Source of the DNA: an uncultured Alphaproteobacteria bacterium
Lineage (GTDB): Bacteria > Pseudomonadota > Alphaproteobacteria > Rickettsiales > Midichloriaceae
Direction of reading: 5' to 3'
NCBI GenBank assembly: GCA_903860855.1
Contig: CAIOSF010000070.1
Coordinates: 1 to 8,979, forward strand
DNA length: 8,979 bases
Shown here: one piece after another, positions 1 to 6,558 of the stretch
How the letters are laid out: every line of letters begins with the position of its first letter
How positions within the stretch are numbered: the first letter of the stretch is position 1
The notes under the pieces: generated by a model
Databases searched by the model: none
The model's input: the letters and a program-made list of their open reading frames with translations, nothing else
What the model was told of the DNA's origin: nothing
Made by a program: the position numbers and the translations under genes

Positions 1-1
1 C

Positions 2-481
2 AGCATTACCATGTTTGGATTCGAATCTAAGAGTGACAATAGCATATTTCTCTGCTTAACTAGCGTTCAAGGGGTGGGTGGAAAGGCTGCTATATCTATA
101 ATGAGCAAATATAGTACTGCTGAGTTGGTAGACATTATAAGGCAGAAACAACAAATCTCACTGCAGTTAGCGAGCGGAATTGGGCCAAAATTAGCATCTA
201 GAATCGTAAATGAGCTATCTAATCATAAGATTATCATAGCGCATTCTCAGCATTATGACTCACAAGAGTTAGACGTTACCAGGGACCAATCGTCATCAAA
301 ATCAATTCTTAGCAAGCATGCATCCTTCGGAATACAAGCTTTAGTGCATCTTGGCTTTCATAAACAACTCGCAATTTTAACCGTTAATCAAATTATCAGT
401 CGACTTATTGAAAATAAAGAAGTAATAAGTGAAGAGGATTTGATAAAAATGGCACTAGCAGAATTGGGGCGCAAGCAATAA
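2..481 (+). CDS. ruvA: Holliday junction branch migration protein RuvA, 5'-truncated by the window edge
   Basis: RuvA binds four-way DNA junctions as a tetramer and loads the RuvB helicase for branch migration in recombinational repair. The frame is open from base 2, so the ATG at 11 is probably internal. It encodes the M of M-F-G-F, which aligns with the conserved LYGF at the end of domain I. The N-terminal OB-fold (roughly 65-70 residues) therefore lies before the window. Seen here are two helix-hairpin-helix motifs of domain II (VQGVGGKAA and ASGIGPKLASRI), a variable linker rich in Ser, Asp and Gln, and the RuvB-contacting domain III (ALVHLGF to the C-terminal ALAELG). The usual Pro of the second hairpin (PGIGKK) is Ser. 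The rpe homologue starts 9 bases after the stop, suggesting co-transcription. ruvB, often next to ruvA, is not downstream. The family call is firm. Confidence 0.93.
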   Translation, partial: SITMFGFESKSDNSIFLCLTSVQGVGGKAAISIMSKYSTAELVDIIRQKQQISLQLASGIGPKLASRIVNELSNHKIIIAHSQHYDSQELDVTRDQSSSKSILSKHASFGIQALVHLGFHKQLAILTVNQIISRLIENKEVISEEDLIKMALAELGRKQ

Positions 482-490
482 GCTTACCCG

Positions 491-1219
491 ATGAGTAAGA
501 ATTTATATATGATGGTACAAATCTTTGCGTCTTTATTACACCTTGACTTAGCAAACCTATTGCAGGAGGTACGGTGCCTGGAAGAGATAGGTATAGATGG
601 CATTCATGTTGATATTATGGATGGGATATTCGTGCCCAGTATCGCCTTTGGTCCTTTGATGATAAAAACAATTCGCCGACATACAAAGCTACCAATTCAT
701 TGTCACATGATGATATCAAGGCCCCATAAATATGCAATTGATTTTGTTGAGGCTGATGCAGATTTAATTATTTTTCATGTAGAATCAACCTCTAATGCTG
801 ATCAGCTAGCGCGAGAAATTCGCAGCTACGGTAAAGGTGTAGGAGCCGCCCTAAATCCCGCCACTCATGAATCAACCTTGGAGTATCTATATAATATAGT
901 AGATCAAGTTTTGGTAATGACAACAAATCCAGGTGTTCCTATTCAGAAATTCCAAAACGAGTATATAAGGAAAATTGATAATATTAACACCGCGATGCAA
1001 TCGTATCATTGTGTAGAACTTGGTGTTTATGGTGATATTAAGGCGATAAATATCGCAGATGTAGTTCAAGCTGGTGCTCATCATGTTGTTGTTGGAAATG
1101 CCTTGTTGCACGGCACGAATGGTCTTAGTGGCACTCATCGTCAACAGATCATGAAAAACAATCTCGATGAGATGAAAGCAAAAGTAGCTGAGATTACTGA
1201 TAGTGACTGCCAATCTTAA
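491..1219 (+). CDS. rpe: Ribulose-phosphate 3-epimerase family protein with altered active site
   Basis: This is a TIM barrel of the D-ribulose-5-phosphate/D-xylulose-5-phosphate 3-epimerase family (pentose phosphate pathway, cytosol). Numbering is from the ATG at 491. Conserved are the first-strand Ser (FASLL), the metal and catalytic block HVDIMDG (His39, Asp41), His72 (CHMMI) and LNPAT. Several key positions differ. The VDGG motif with the second catalytic Asp aligns without gaps to V-Y-G-D, placing Tyr180 (TAT, one base from GAT) at the Asp. The phosphate loop NPGFGGQ reads NPGVPIQ (146-152). The late G-S-A phosphate motif reads G-N-A (Asn203). Fold membership is clear, but epimerase activity is doubtful: it may be decaying or serve another substrate. 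No Shine-Dalgarno sequence precedes 491. ATGs at 509 and 512 give an N-terminus closer to the family and are plausible starts. The gene sits 9 bases after ruvA. Confidence 0.78.
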   Translation: MSKNLYMMVQIFASLLHLDLANLLQEVRCLEEIGIDGIHVDIMDGIFVPSIAFGPLMIKTIRRHTKLPIHCHMMISRPHKYAIDFVEADADLIIFHVESTSNADQLAREIRSYGKGVGAALNPATHESTLEYLYNIVDQVLVMTTNPGVPIQKFQNEYIRKIDNINTAMQSYHCVELGVYGDIKAINIADVVQAGAHHVVVGNALLHGTNGLSGTHRQQIMKNNLDEMKAKVAEITDSDCQS

Positions 1220-1527
1220 TAACAATCCACTAATATATTGCTTTAATTTAAAAACTTTTAAAATATCATTATATAAACCAAAGGGTTATTGAGTAATTTA
1301 TCCAAATCTTAAAATTAAGTGATCATTTATAATAAATTATGTAAAAATCACCATAGTATTCATTAAACTTTGATACTAAAGGCAGATACTATCCTTAAGT
1401 TGATATATATAACTCCGTTCCGTACGCAATGATCAGATCTCGTTCGCATTTGAAGATGAAATTATAGTTGGTTAGGTTTGTTATATGCTACGAGTCTATT
1501 TAAAGAAATAAAAGCAATGGTTTTATC

Positions 1528-1556
1528 TTGATGAGTAGGCGACACAACAATATCTT
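1528..1556 (+). promoter_or_regulatory. Weak candidate promoter for the 288-residue orphan gene
   Basis: TTGATG (1528-1533) and TATCTT (1551-1556) are separated by 17 bases, each matching four of six consensus positions. Transcription would start near 1563, leaving a leader of about 20 bases that carries the ribosome binding site. The match is modest in AT-rich DNA, so the call is tentative. Confidence 0.3.
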
Positions 1557-1571
1557 GATATTAATCAAACT

Positions 1572-1576
1572 AGGAG
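1572..1576 (+). promoter_or_regulatory. Strong Shine-Dalgarno AGGAG of the orphan gene
   Basis: AGGAG lies 7 bases before the ATG at 1584, an ideal spacing, and fixes that start. None of the other genes whose starts are visible here (rpe, prfB, the Tim44-like gene, mltA, ispB) has a comparable site, suggesting this gene is translated efficiently. Confidence 0.75.
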
Positions 1577-1583
1577 AGTTAAA

Positions 1584-2450
1584 ATGCTAGATACATTAAA
1601 CAATAAATATGTGCAGACAGGCGTAACTACTGGCTTAGTTGCAGGAGTTATGGGTACGCTATACAGCCAATGCGGGAAAACCCCAGGCAATGAATACATG
1701 AAATATTACCTGCCAATATCGACGTCTGCAACATTGCTTATGCCAACGCTTAGTAAGCATGTGTTCCAGCCAGCTACTCATTATGCGGCATCACTTATAA
1801 CCTCTAATGAGAAAAGCGTAAATTCGGTTGTTAAATTTGTCGATGAAGCCTTAAATATGACATTGTTGTCTTTGGAAATGTGTTCGGCTTACTATGGATG
1901 CATGTCTAATAATGCTACTGCGAATACATTTAATGCAGCCTTGGCATTTGGAGCTTTGCCGGAATTAACCTGTAAAATTGCTAATGGTAAGCTTGATAAC
2001 GTGCTTAAGGACGTTGGAATAGCTTTTACTTCTGCTTTGGCGAAAAAGGGTCTTGAGCAGGTTATGAAGGATGGTTTACTACATGCTGGCGCTCTAGAAG
2101 ATAATGCTAAAGGCAGTTATTATAACAATAAGCTTACTATTCTGGTAGCATCTACTCTAGCTGGTACTATTACAAAAGACACTCTGAAAGGAGGTGATCA
2201 TACTATGTTCGTTAAAGATGCTGTAGCTAGCCTGACTAATAACCTGCTCTACGATATGGCGATCGTTGGCCAAGGACTTAATAAAACCGTTGGGGTTCAT
2301 GATTTTAGTCGCGATGTTGCTGAGATTGCTACTATTGAAATACTCCAGCCTTATTTAAATGACATTATCTTTGGAAGCTTGGGGGGTGGTGCACCGCAAG
2401 AAGTTATACTAATTCCAAGTATAGGAATCGATGGATTCTTGCATAACTAA
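1584..2450 (+). CDS. Uncharacterised 288-residue protein, Ala/Gly-rich and helical
   Basis: I do not recognise this protein. The start is set by AGGAG at 1572-1576. The sequence is rich in Ala, Gly, Leu, Thr and Asn, with weakly hydrophobic, Gly-spaced stretches: about residues 13-29 (GLVAGVMGTL), 46-54, 112-123 and 185-197 (ILVASTLAGT). None is clearly a transmembrane helix or cleavable signal peptide, though the first could insert in a membrane. Segments near 141-150 and 210-220 both begin K-D-V/A and continue with similar small and hydrophobic residues, hinting at helical repeats. Few charged residues and scattered Cys are visible, and no catalytic motif. The C-terminus (GSLGGGAP, then IPSIGIDGF) is Gly-rich. 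It appears to be transcribed alone, between an AT-rich spacer and a stem-rich region before tRNA-Ala. Codon use looks coding throughout, with no disruption. A lineage-restricted membrane-associated or secreted protein is possible, but this is a guess. Confidence 0.7.
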   Translation: MLDTLNNKYVQTGVTTGLVAGVMGTLYSQCGKTPGNEYMKYYLPISTSATLLMPTLSKHVFQPATHYAASLITSNEKSVNSVVKFVDEALNMTLLSLEMCSAYYGCMSNNATANTFNAALAFGALPELTCKIANGKLDNVLKDVGIAFTSALAKKGLEQVMKDGLLHAGALEDNAKGSYYNNKLTILVASTLAGTITKDTLKGGDHTMFVKDAVASLTNNLLYDMAIVGQGLNKTVGVHDFSRDVAEIATIEILQPYLNDIIFGSLGGGAPQEVILIPSIGIDGFLHN

Positions 2451-2481
2451 AATAATAATGTACTAAAAGTTGTATTATTGT

Positions 2482-2522
2482 GCAAGCGGGTAAGCTGGGA
2501 AAAAGCCCTCTCAGCCCCTTGC
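2482..2522 (+). other. Extended imperfect hairpin before tRNA-Ala
   Basis: The outer arm GCAAG (2482-2486) pairs with CTTGC (2518-2522). GG (2488-2489) pairs with CC (2516-2517) around a bulged C. The inner arm GCTGGGA (2494-2500) pairs with TCTCAGC (2509-2515) with one G-U, closing an 8-base loop. About 14 base pairs form in all, more GC-rich than the surroundings. No T run follows, so it is not a standard intrinsic terminator. It could still end or protect the 3' end of the upstream transcript, and its right arm overlaps the -35 box of the tRNA promoter. Confidence 0.45.
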
Positions 2523-2547
2523 CTTGAAGCAAAACTTAGTGTAGAAT
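2519..2547 (+). promoter_or_regulatory. Promoter of tRNA-Ala
   Basis: TTGCCT (2519-2524, four of six) and TAGAAT (2542-2547, five of six) have a 17-base spacer. Transcription would begin near 2553-2555, only a few bases before the mature tRNA 5' end at 2560, as is common for short tRNA leaders. Confidence 0.55.
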
Positions 2548-2559
2548 CCATCCTCAATT

Positions 2560-2635
2560 GGGGCTGTGGCGCAGTTGGTAGCGCGTTTGAATGGCATTCA
2601 AAAGGTCAGCGGTTCGATCCCGCTTAGCTCCACCA
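2560..2635 (+). tRNA. tRNA-Ala (anticodon GGC)
   Basis: A complete 76-base cloverleaf with encoded CCA at 2633-2635. The acceptor stem GGGGCTG/TAGCTCC contains the alanine identity pair G3-U70 and a second wobble at G7-U66. The D stem is GCGC/GCGC with loop AGTTGGTA. The anticodon stem is TTTGA/TCAAA with loop ATGGCAT, which puts GGC (2593-2595) at positions 34-36. The T arm is AGCGG/CCGCT with loop TTCGATC. The A32-U38 loop pair matches what is known to be conserved in bacterial tRNA-Ala(GGC). It decodes GCC and, by wobble, GCU. It has its own promoter and is followed by a hairpin terminator, so it is probably transcribed alone. Confidence 0.97.
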
Positions 2636-2693
2636 GAATCGTTCTATTAGTGAAATGTTACTATATGCAAAGTCGACGAATCACTTAGAACTG

Positions 2694-2718
2694 ACCAAGT
2701 TGAGACTTGGTTATTTGT
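2694..2718 (+). terminator. Probable intrinsic terminator after tRNA-Ala
   Basis: CCAAGT (2695-2700) and ACTTGG (2705-2710) form a perfect 6-bp stem, extended by A2694-T2711, around a TGAG tetraloop. The T-rich tail TTATTTGT follows. It lies about 60 bases after the tRNA 3' end, separating the tRNA from prfB. The stem is short and the tail imperfect, so efficiency may be moderate. Confidence 0.6.
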
Positions 2719-2771
2719 CATGACTAAATAAAGCCCTACCTATTTTTCAGATCATGTATAGTTTGGTCATT

Positions 2772-3891
2772 ATGTCGATAAGCGCTCAAGAAGCTGATAA
2801 GTTCAAACGAGAAATTGAAGACATCATATCCCTGTTGCGGAGGCATCTTTGACTGGGACAGTGCAAATAATACTCTAAAAGATCTCAATAAGAAATGCGA
2901 AGCTGAAGAACTTTGGAATGATTCAAAAGCAGCAAGAGGACTATTGCGAAAACAAAGCTACCTATCTGATCAAATATCATCAATCCACAAGCTATCTGAG
3001 AGATTTGCAAGCATTGTAGAGTTATCACAACTTGCAAAGGAAGAACAAGATGAAGCTATGATTTCTGAAAGCGACGATGAGCTAGTGAAGATTTATAAAG
3101 AAGCTAAACTTAGGGAAATTGAGTGTCTTTTTTCCGGTGAAGCCGATGCTAATAGCTGCTTTTTGGAAATCCATTCTGGCGCCGGAGGAACAGAAAGCAA
3201 CGACTGGGCTGAAATGCTGCTGCGAATGTATTGCCGCTGGGGAGAGAAGCATCAATGCAAGGTAAGCACAATCGACTTCATGTCAGGTGATGAAGCCGGA
3301 ATCAAATCGGCAACTATTCGTATAGATGGTGTGAAAGCTTATGGTTGGCTAAAAACTGAAAGCGGAGTGCATAGATTGGTCAGAATTTCCCCATTTAACA
3401 GCGCGGGAAAAAGACATACTAGCTTTGCCAGCATATGGGTATACCCAGTCATAGATGATGATATTATCATAGAAATTCAAGAAACTGATTTGCGCATTGA
3501 TACATACCGTTCTTCTGGCGCTGGTGGTCAGCATGTCAATACGACAGACAGTGCTGTGAGGATTACTCATCTACCCACAGGAATCGTTGTTCAGTGTCAA
3601 AATAACCGTTCTCAGCATCGTAATAAGGATGAGTCTATGAAGATGTTGCGTTCCAGGCTATACGAACTTGAGCTAAAGAAAAAAGAAGAAAAGGCGAGCG
3701 AAGAGAACGCTGCAAAAACAGATATAGGTTGGGGACATCAAATCAGATCCTACGTCTTGCAGCCATATCGTATCGTAAAGGATTTAAGAAGCGGCTACGA
3801 AACGGGTGATACAGATAGTGTGCTGGATGGAGATCTTGATCCTTTCATTCACTCAAACTTGAAGCTTAGGGCAGGGGGAGGGGAGCAATAA
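2772..3891 (+). CDS. prfB: Peptide chain release factor 2 (RF2), made by programmed +1 frameshift
   Basis: RF2 reads UGA and UAA stop codons in the ribosomal A site and triggers hydrolysis of peptidyl-tRNA. Translation starts at ATG 2772, giving 26 codons ending LLRRHL, then meets CTT TGA C. The ribosome skips T2850 and continues with GAC at 2851 as DWD. The product joins 2772-2849 with 2851-3891 and is 372 residues (E. coli RF2 has 365). LLRRHL-DWD is the alphaproteobacterial form of this joint. Residues 206-208 are SPF, the tripeptide that recognises stop codons in RF2. Residues 251-253 are the catalytic GGQ, inside SGAGGQHVN. The C-terminal block SDIGWG-like/QIRSYVL is intact. The final RAGGGEQ is an unusual Gly-rich tail. 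An in-frame ATG at 2754 would add six residues; neither start has a clear Shine-Dalgarno sequence. A start in the second frame alone (TTG 2815) would lose the real N-terminus. Confidence 0.95.
2839..2853 (+). promoter_or_regulatory. RF2 programmed frameshift site
   Basis: The internal Shine-Dalgarno-like GGAGG (2839-2843) sits 3 bases before CTT (2847-2849), followed by TGA (2850-2852) and C2853. This matches the E. coli prfB site in order and spacing. When RF2 is scarce, the slow TGA lets the ribosome slip from CTT to TTT in the +1 frame and make RF2, giving negative autoregulation. The C after TGA is the known weak termination context. Confidence 0.94.
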
Positions 3892-3922
3892 ATATCTTTG
3901 CTACCATGCCTCTCCCCGTGCC
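3870..3922 (+). other. Long GC-rich hairpin enclosing the prfB stop codon
   Basis: GGCA (3870-3873) pairs with TGCC (3919-3922). After a G/G mismatch, GGGGAGGGG (3875-3883) pairs with CCTCTCCCC (3909-3917) with one G-U. After a 6-base bulge on the right arm, AGCAA (3884-3888) pairs with TTGCT (3898-3902). The 9-base loop begins exactly with the prfB TAA. About 18 base pairs form, with strong GC content in AT-rich DNA. No T run follows, so it is not a typical intrinsic terminator. It may protect mRNA 3' ends or be a small palindromic insertion that also created the RAGGGEQ tail. Confidence 0.55.
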
Positions 3923-4005
3923 ATCAGAAAACTAAGGACTGGACGAGTCGTACCTTTCTCAGTAGTATCTCATTTCATATTCTCTAGGTTATAAATAATT
4001 ACCAA

Positions 4006-4728
4006 ATGTTTCAGTTTTTCGATCTACTTGTTTTGCTAGCCATAGCAGTTTTTATACTTAGTAGATTGTATAATATTCTTGGTAAGGTTGATGAAGATCA
4101 GGAAAAACCAAAGAAGAATAAAGCTCTGATTGATATGCTACTGGGTAAGGCGCCCTCACCGTGCAGCACAGATTTTCCTCAGCCTCAACAAGCAGAGGTT
4201 ATTGATGTGAATGAAGCAACCTTATCGGCAGCATTGAGGCAGAAGCTGTCCATGATTAAAACATTAGAACAAGACTTTTCCCTCGATAAGTTTCTTCAGG
4301 GGGTACGCAAAGCTTATGCTATGATCCATTCGGCTATGAGTAGTCGTAATGTTGAGATTCTCTCTCACCTATTATCGCCTGAGCTATATCAAAAAACTAA
4401 AGCACAGTTTGCTCAGCAGGATGAAAAAAAGCAGCTAATAACACGCAATATCATCAATATCAGAGAAATTGAAGTTAAGGATATTCAAATAACTGTGGCA
4501 ACTGATGGTGGTAATACTCTGAATCAAAACACCTATAACGGTTCTGATAATGGTCATACCACGGCAACTATAACTGTTTCTATTCAAAATAATCAGACTT
4601 ATGTTCTTAAAGATGATATGGGCAATATTCTGGATGGCAACGAGGACAGGATCATAACATCTCTGGACAGCTGGAAATTTGCCAAAGTTCTTGGCAAAAA
4701 ATCAGCCTGGCTTTTGGTCGCAGACTAA
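4006..4728 (+). CDS. Tim44-domain inner-membrane protein (TimA-like)
   Basis: The 240-residue protein has one N-terminal transmembrane segment (about 4-24, FDLLVLLAIAVFILS), then a charged Lys/Pro-rich linker (28-65). A C-terminal Tim44-like domain covers about 90-238: FLQGVRKAYAMI, an LLSPELY block, an I-x-x-I-E strand near 150-160 and the closing D-x-W-x-F (221-225) with WLLVAD. The family is the bacterial relative of mitochondrial Tim44. In alphaproteobacteria it is an inner-membrane protein of poorly defined, possibly chaperone-like, function. Residues about 166-186 (Asn, Gly and Thr-rich) look like an insertion in the beta-hairpin. The order Tim44-like then mltA is typical of alphaproteobacteria and supports both calls. 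The ATG at 4006 puts the membrane helix right at the N-terminus. No Shine-Dalgarno sequence is evident; TATAAA at 3990-3995 could be a -10 but lacks a clear -35. Confidence 0.86.
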   Translation: MFQFFDLLVLLAIAVFILSRLYNILGKVDEDQEKPKKNKALIDMLLGKAPSPCSTDFPQPQQAEVIDVNEATLSAALRQKLSMIKTLEQDFSLDKFLQGVRKAYAMIHSAMSSRNVEILSHLLSPELYQKTKAQFAQQDEKKQLITRNIINIREIEVKDIQITVATDGGNTLNQNTYNGSDNGHTTATITVSIQNNQTYVLKDDMGNILDGNEDRIITSLDSWKFAKVLGKKSAWLLVAD

Positions 4729-5071
4729 TATGCAGATTCGGTAAATTCAAGGTACTTTCTTAATCCTATATTATTACAGTAAGGCCAAGGTCATGAGCCT
4801 GCCAGACAAGCAATATTTAGAGATAATCGAAATATGATCAATAACTTTTTGATATACTGTGATGCCATTCTTCTCTACTGTTACTGCTTCTACTATTATC
4901 CTTAGCCATCATACATCAATGCAATCAAGTTTAGTGCAAGGAGAACAAGCGGCAAGGGCTAGTGGCATAGGCTGTGAACCTAATAGAATGAATGGATCTA
5001 CCGAGGGCCAGCGAGGTAAGTTATCACGAAGCACTGCAGACAGTGAGCAAGATCTAAAATTTGACATAGCG
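4729..5071. other. Spacer before mltA, partly open in the mltA frame
   Basis: This 343-base region holds no recognisable gene. From ATG 4859 the frame is open into mltA and would add 71 residues, with further ATGs at 4919 and 4988. That segment is Ser/Gly-rich, mostly polar, resembles no MltA N-terminus, and would bury the lipoprotein signal peptide. I therefore treat it as non-coding or fortuitously open. A weak promoter-like pair, TTCAAG (4746-4751) and TATTAT (4769-4774) with 17-base spacing, could serve mltA. No terminator after the Tim44-like gene is apparent. Confidence 0.5.
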
Positions 5072-6220
5072 ATGAACTTAATTGCAAGCGTGTATAGCAA
5101 GCCCTCACATATCGCTTCAATAGCAATTATGATCATCATGATGAGCTGCCTGTCCCTCACTGGCTGCTCGACAATATCCAAATCGACAAAAAAAGCAGCG
5201 CCACGAGTAGCGTATTTCCAAAAGACAAACTTCTCTGAACTAGGAGATTGGGAAAGTGATTCCCATTACTCGGCCCTTTTAACATTCAAAAAATCATGCA
5301 AGGTCATTAATAAAAAAGATCCATCTTCCAAAATATCACCATTTGGCTCAATATCCCCCTGGCAAAAGGCATGCAAAGAAGCAGAAAAAGTTCGTAGGTC
5401 GAAAGATGCGAAGGGTTTTTTTGAAAAATGGTTCACACCTTATCGAATAACAGATGAACATGGATCGAGTGTAGGTAAATTCACCGGATATTATGAAATT
5501 GAGCTAGAGGGCAGTAGAAAAAAGAGCAAATCGCATCAACATCCAATATATTGCCCACCAGCAAATATTAAAGATATGAAAGGCAGGGACCACCTAAGCC
5601 ACACCTCCATCAATAAAGGCTCCCTCGCCAATAAAGGACTAGAAATAGCATGGGTGAATAGTAAAGTTAAGTTGTACTTCCTTCATATCCAAGGATCGGG
5701 AGTTATTAAATTAGATGATGGCAGCGAAATGAAAGTAGGTTATGCCGAGTGTAATGGTTTTGGTTATAAAGGCTTAGATAAATGTCTAAAAGAATGCTCT
5801 TTACCACTAAACTATGCTGTAAATATGCAACAACTGATGAAGCAAGATGAAGTCGCCGCTTTGCAGATTATGGAACGCAATCCATCATATGTCTTCTTTC
5901 GTGAAGCAACCGATGGCCCTATGGGAGCTCAAGGAGTGGCTCTGGATCCGGTTCGCTCCATCGCCATAGATTCAGGTTTGTTTCCATATGGTACTCCATT
6001 CTGGTTAGATACACCTGGACCCGTGGCGGGTGGAAAGATAAGGCGTTTGATGGTGGCTCAAGACAGGGGAGGGGCAATCAAGGGTGCGATAAGAGCTGAT
6101 ATATTTTGTGGTCGTGGCAGTAAGGCCGAGAGGTTAGCGAATATGCTGAATCATAAGGGAAAATATTATGCATTATTCCCAAAAGATCTTAAAGTTCCCG
6201 ATAAATTCATCTCTGATTAA
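5072..6220 (+). CDS. mltA: Membrane-bound lytic murein transglycosylase A (MltA), lipoprotein
   Basis: MltA cleaves the MurNAc-GlcNAc bond of peptidoglycan with formation of a 1,6-anhydro ring, from the inner face of the outer membrane. I start at ATG 5072 because it gives a normal lipoprotein signal: Lys10, hydrophobic IASIAIMIIMM, then lipobox L-T-G-C with Cys32. The mature protein has the MltA barrel (FTGYYEIELEG, then IAWVNS and IQGSG near 207) and ENPSYVFF-like NPSYVFFRE. The C-terminal 3D-like part follows (GAQGVALDPVRSIAID, LMVAQDRGGAIKGAIRADIF). Asp331 (AQD) and Asp343 (ADIF) are retained; the second corresponds to the catalytic Asp308 of E. coli. The length of 382 residues is close to the family norm (365 in E. 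coli). Without PPP or quinone context, its neighbour link is the upstream Tim44-like gene, the usual alphaproteobacterial pairing. The smr-type gene often found next is absent, replaced by decayed sequence. Confidence 0.93.
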   Translation: MNLIASVYSKPSHIASIAIMIIMMSCLSLTGCSTISKSTKKAAPRVAYFQKTNFSELGDWESDSHYSALLTFKKSCKVINKKDPSSKISPFGSISPWQKACKEAEKVRRSKDAKGFFEKWFTPYRITDEHGSSVGKFTGYYEIELEGSRKKSKSHQHPIYCPPANIKDMKGRDHLSHTSINKGSLANKGLEIAWVNSKVKLYFLHIQGSGVIKLDDGSEMKVGYAECNGFGYKGLDKCLKECSLPLNYAVNMQQLMKQDEVAALQIMERNPSYVFFREATDGPMGAQGVALDPVRSIAIDSGLFPYGTPFWLDTPGPVAGGKIRRLMVAQDRGGAIKGAIRADIFCGRGSKAERLANMLNHKGKYYALFPKDLKVPDKFISD

Positions 6221-6304
6221 AATCATTCCTGGTTGCCTCCTCCCTCATTTTGCTTATACAGTCAGCAGCATGGGTTGGCCATTTCATTACTATGGCATGA
6301 TATT

Positions 6305-6558
6305 ATGATAAGCACTAAGCAGAAAAAATTAGGACTGTTTTTAGAGGACGAGGCGATTAACTTTATAAAAGCAATACCATACTTGGATGCCGGCGTGAGC
6401 AGAGCTCTAAAAAGGAGCGGGGGGGGGATGATGATAAAGATAAAGTCAAAATGATCAAAGACTCTTTGGAATTGTTGATAAAGCCACTGTACACTGAAGA
6501 AATCTACACAAATGCCCAGGGAGCGTTAGAGGCTTTTGCGAAAGAAATGATAGGCTAA
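6305..6558 (+). pseudogene. N-terminal part of a broken, unrecognised protein gene
   Basis: From ATG 6305 the frame reads MISTKQKKLGLFLEDEAINF to VSRALKRSGG and then reaches a run of eight G (6420-6427). Without a shift it soon stops after 6451. Shifting by one base at the G run gives an acidic/Lys-rich linker (GDDDKDKVKMIKDSLELL) and IKPLYTEEIYTNAQGALEAF, ending at an in-frame TAA (6556-6558). The next open segment continues in that same frame. Codon use and the amphipathic helices look coding on both sides of the G run, so one base was probably lost from an ancestral nine-G run, or the run varies. No function can be read from this part. The 12 kDa product possible from the intact first frame may be meaningless. 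Frame is open upstream to a TTG at 6233 but with no coding-like content there. Confidence 0.55.
6420..6427 (+). repeat. Homopolymer run of eight G at a frame break
   Basis: Eight consecutive G follow C6419. The preceding coding-like frame and the following coding-like frame differ here by one base, so a ninth G would join them. G runs of this length are rare in AT-rich DNA and prone to slippage. Confidence 0.7.

Larger units (their letters stand above)
1220..1583. other. AT-rich intergenic spacer
   Basis: This 364-base stretch between the rpe homologue and the orphan gene has no credible reading frame on either strand. It is strongly AT-rich and contains short AT-only inverted repeats and an isolated TATAAT at 1328-1333 with no -35 at proper distance. 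The only functional signals I can argue for are at its right end: a weak promoter candidate, a duplicated 9-mer and a good ribosome binding site. No intrinsic terminator is evident after rpe. Confidence 0.6.

Noticed and set aside
887..1225. Open frame of 112 codons on the minus strand within rpe
   Set aside because: It lies opposite a clear TIM-barrel gene, has no recognisable motif or ribosome binding site, and its composition is that expected from the complement of rpe.
1328..1333. Perfect TATAAT in the spacer after rpe
   Set aside because: No -35-like hexamer at 15-19 bases upstream and no gene within about 250 bases; expected by chance at this AT content.
2451..2479. AT-only stem after the orphan gene stop (AATAATGT with GTATTATT)
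   Set aside because: Eight weak pairs including two G-U and no T run; too weak to call a terminator in AT-rich DNA.
4909..5181. Open minus-strand frame of 90 codons opposite the mltA 5' region
   Set aside because: Overlaps the MltA signal peptide coding region on the other strand and has no protein-family motif or start signal.
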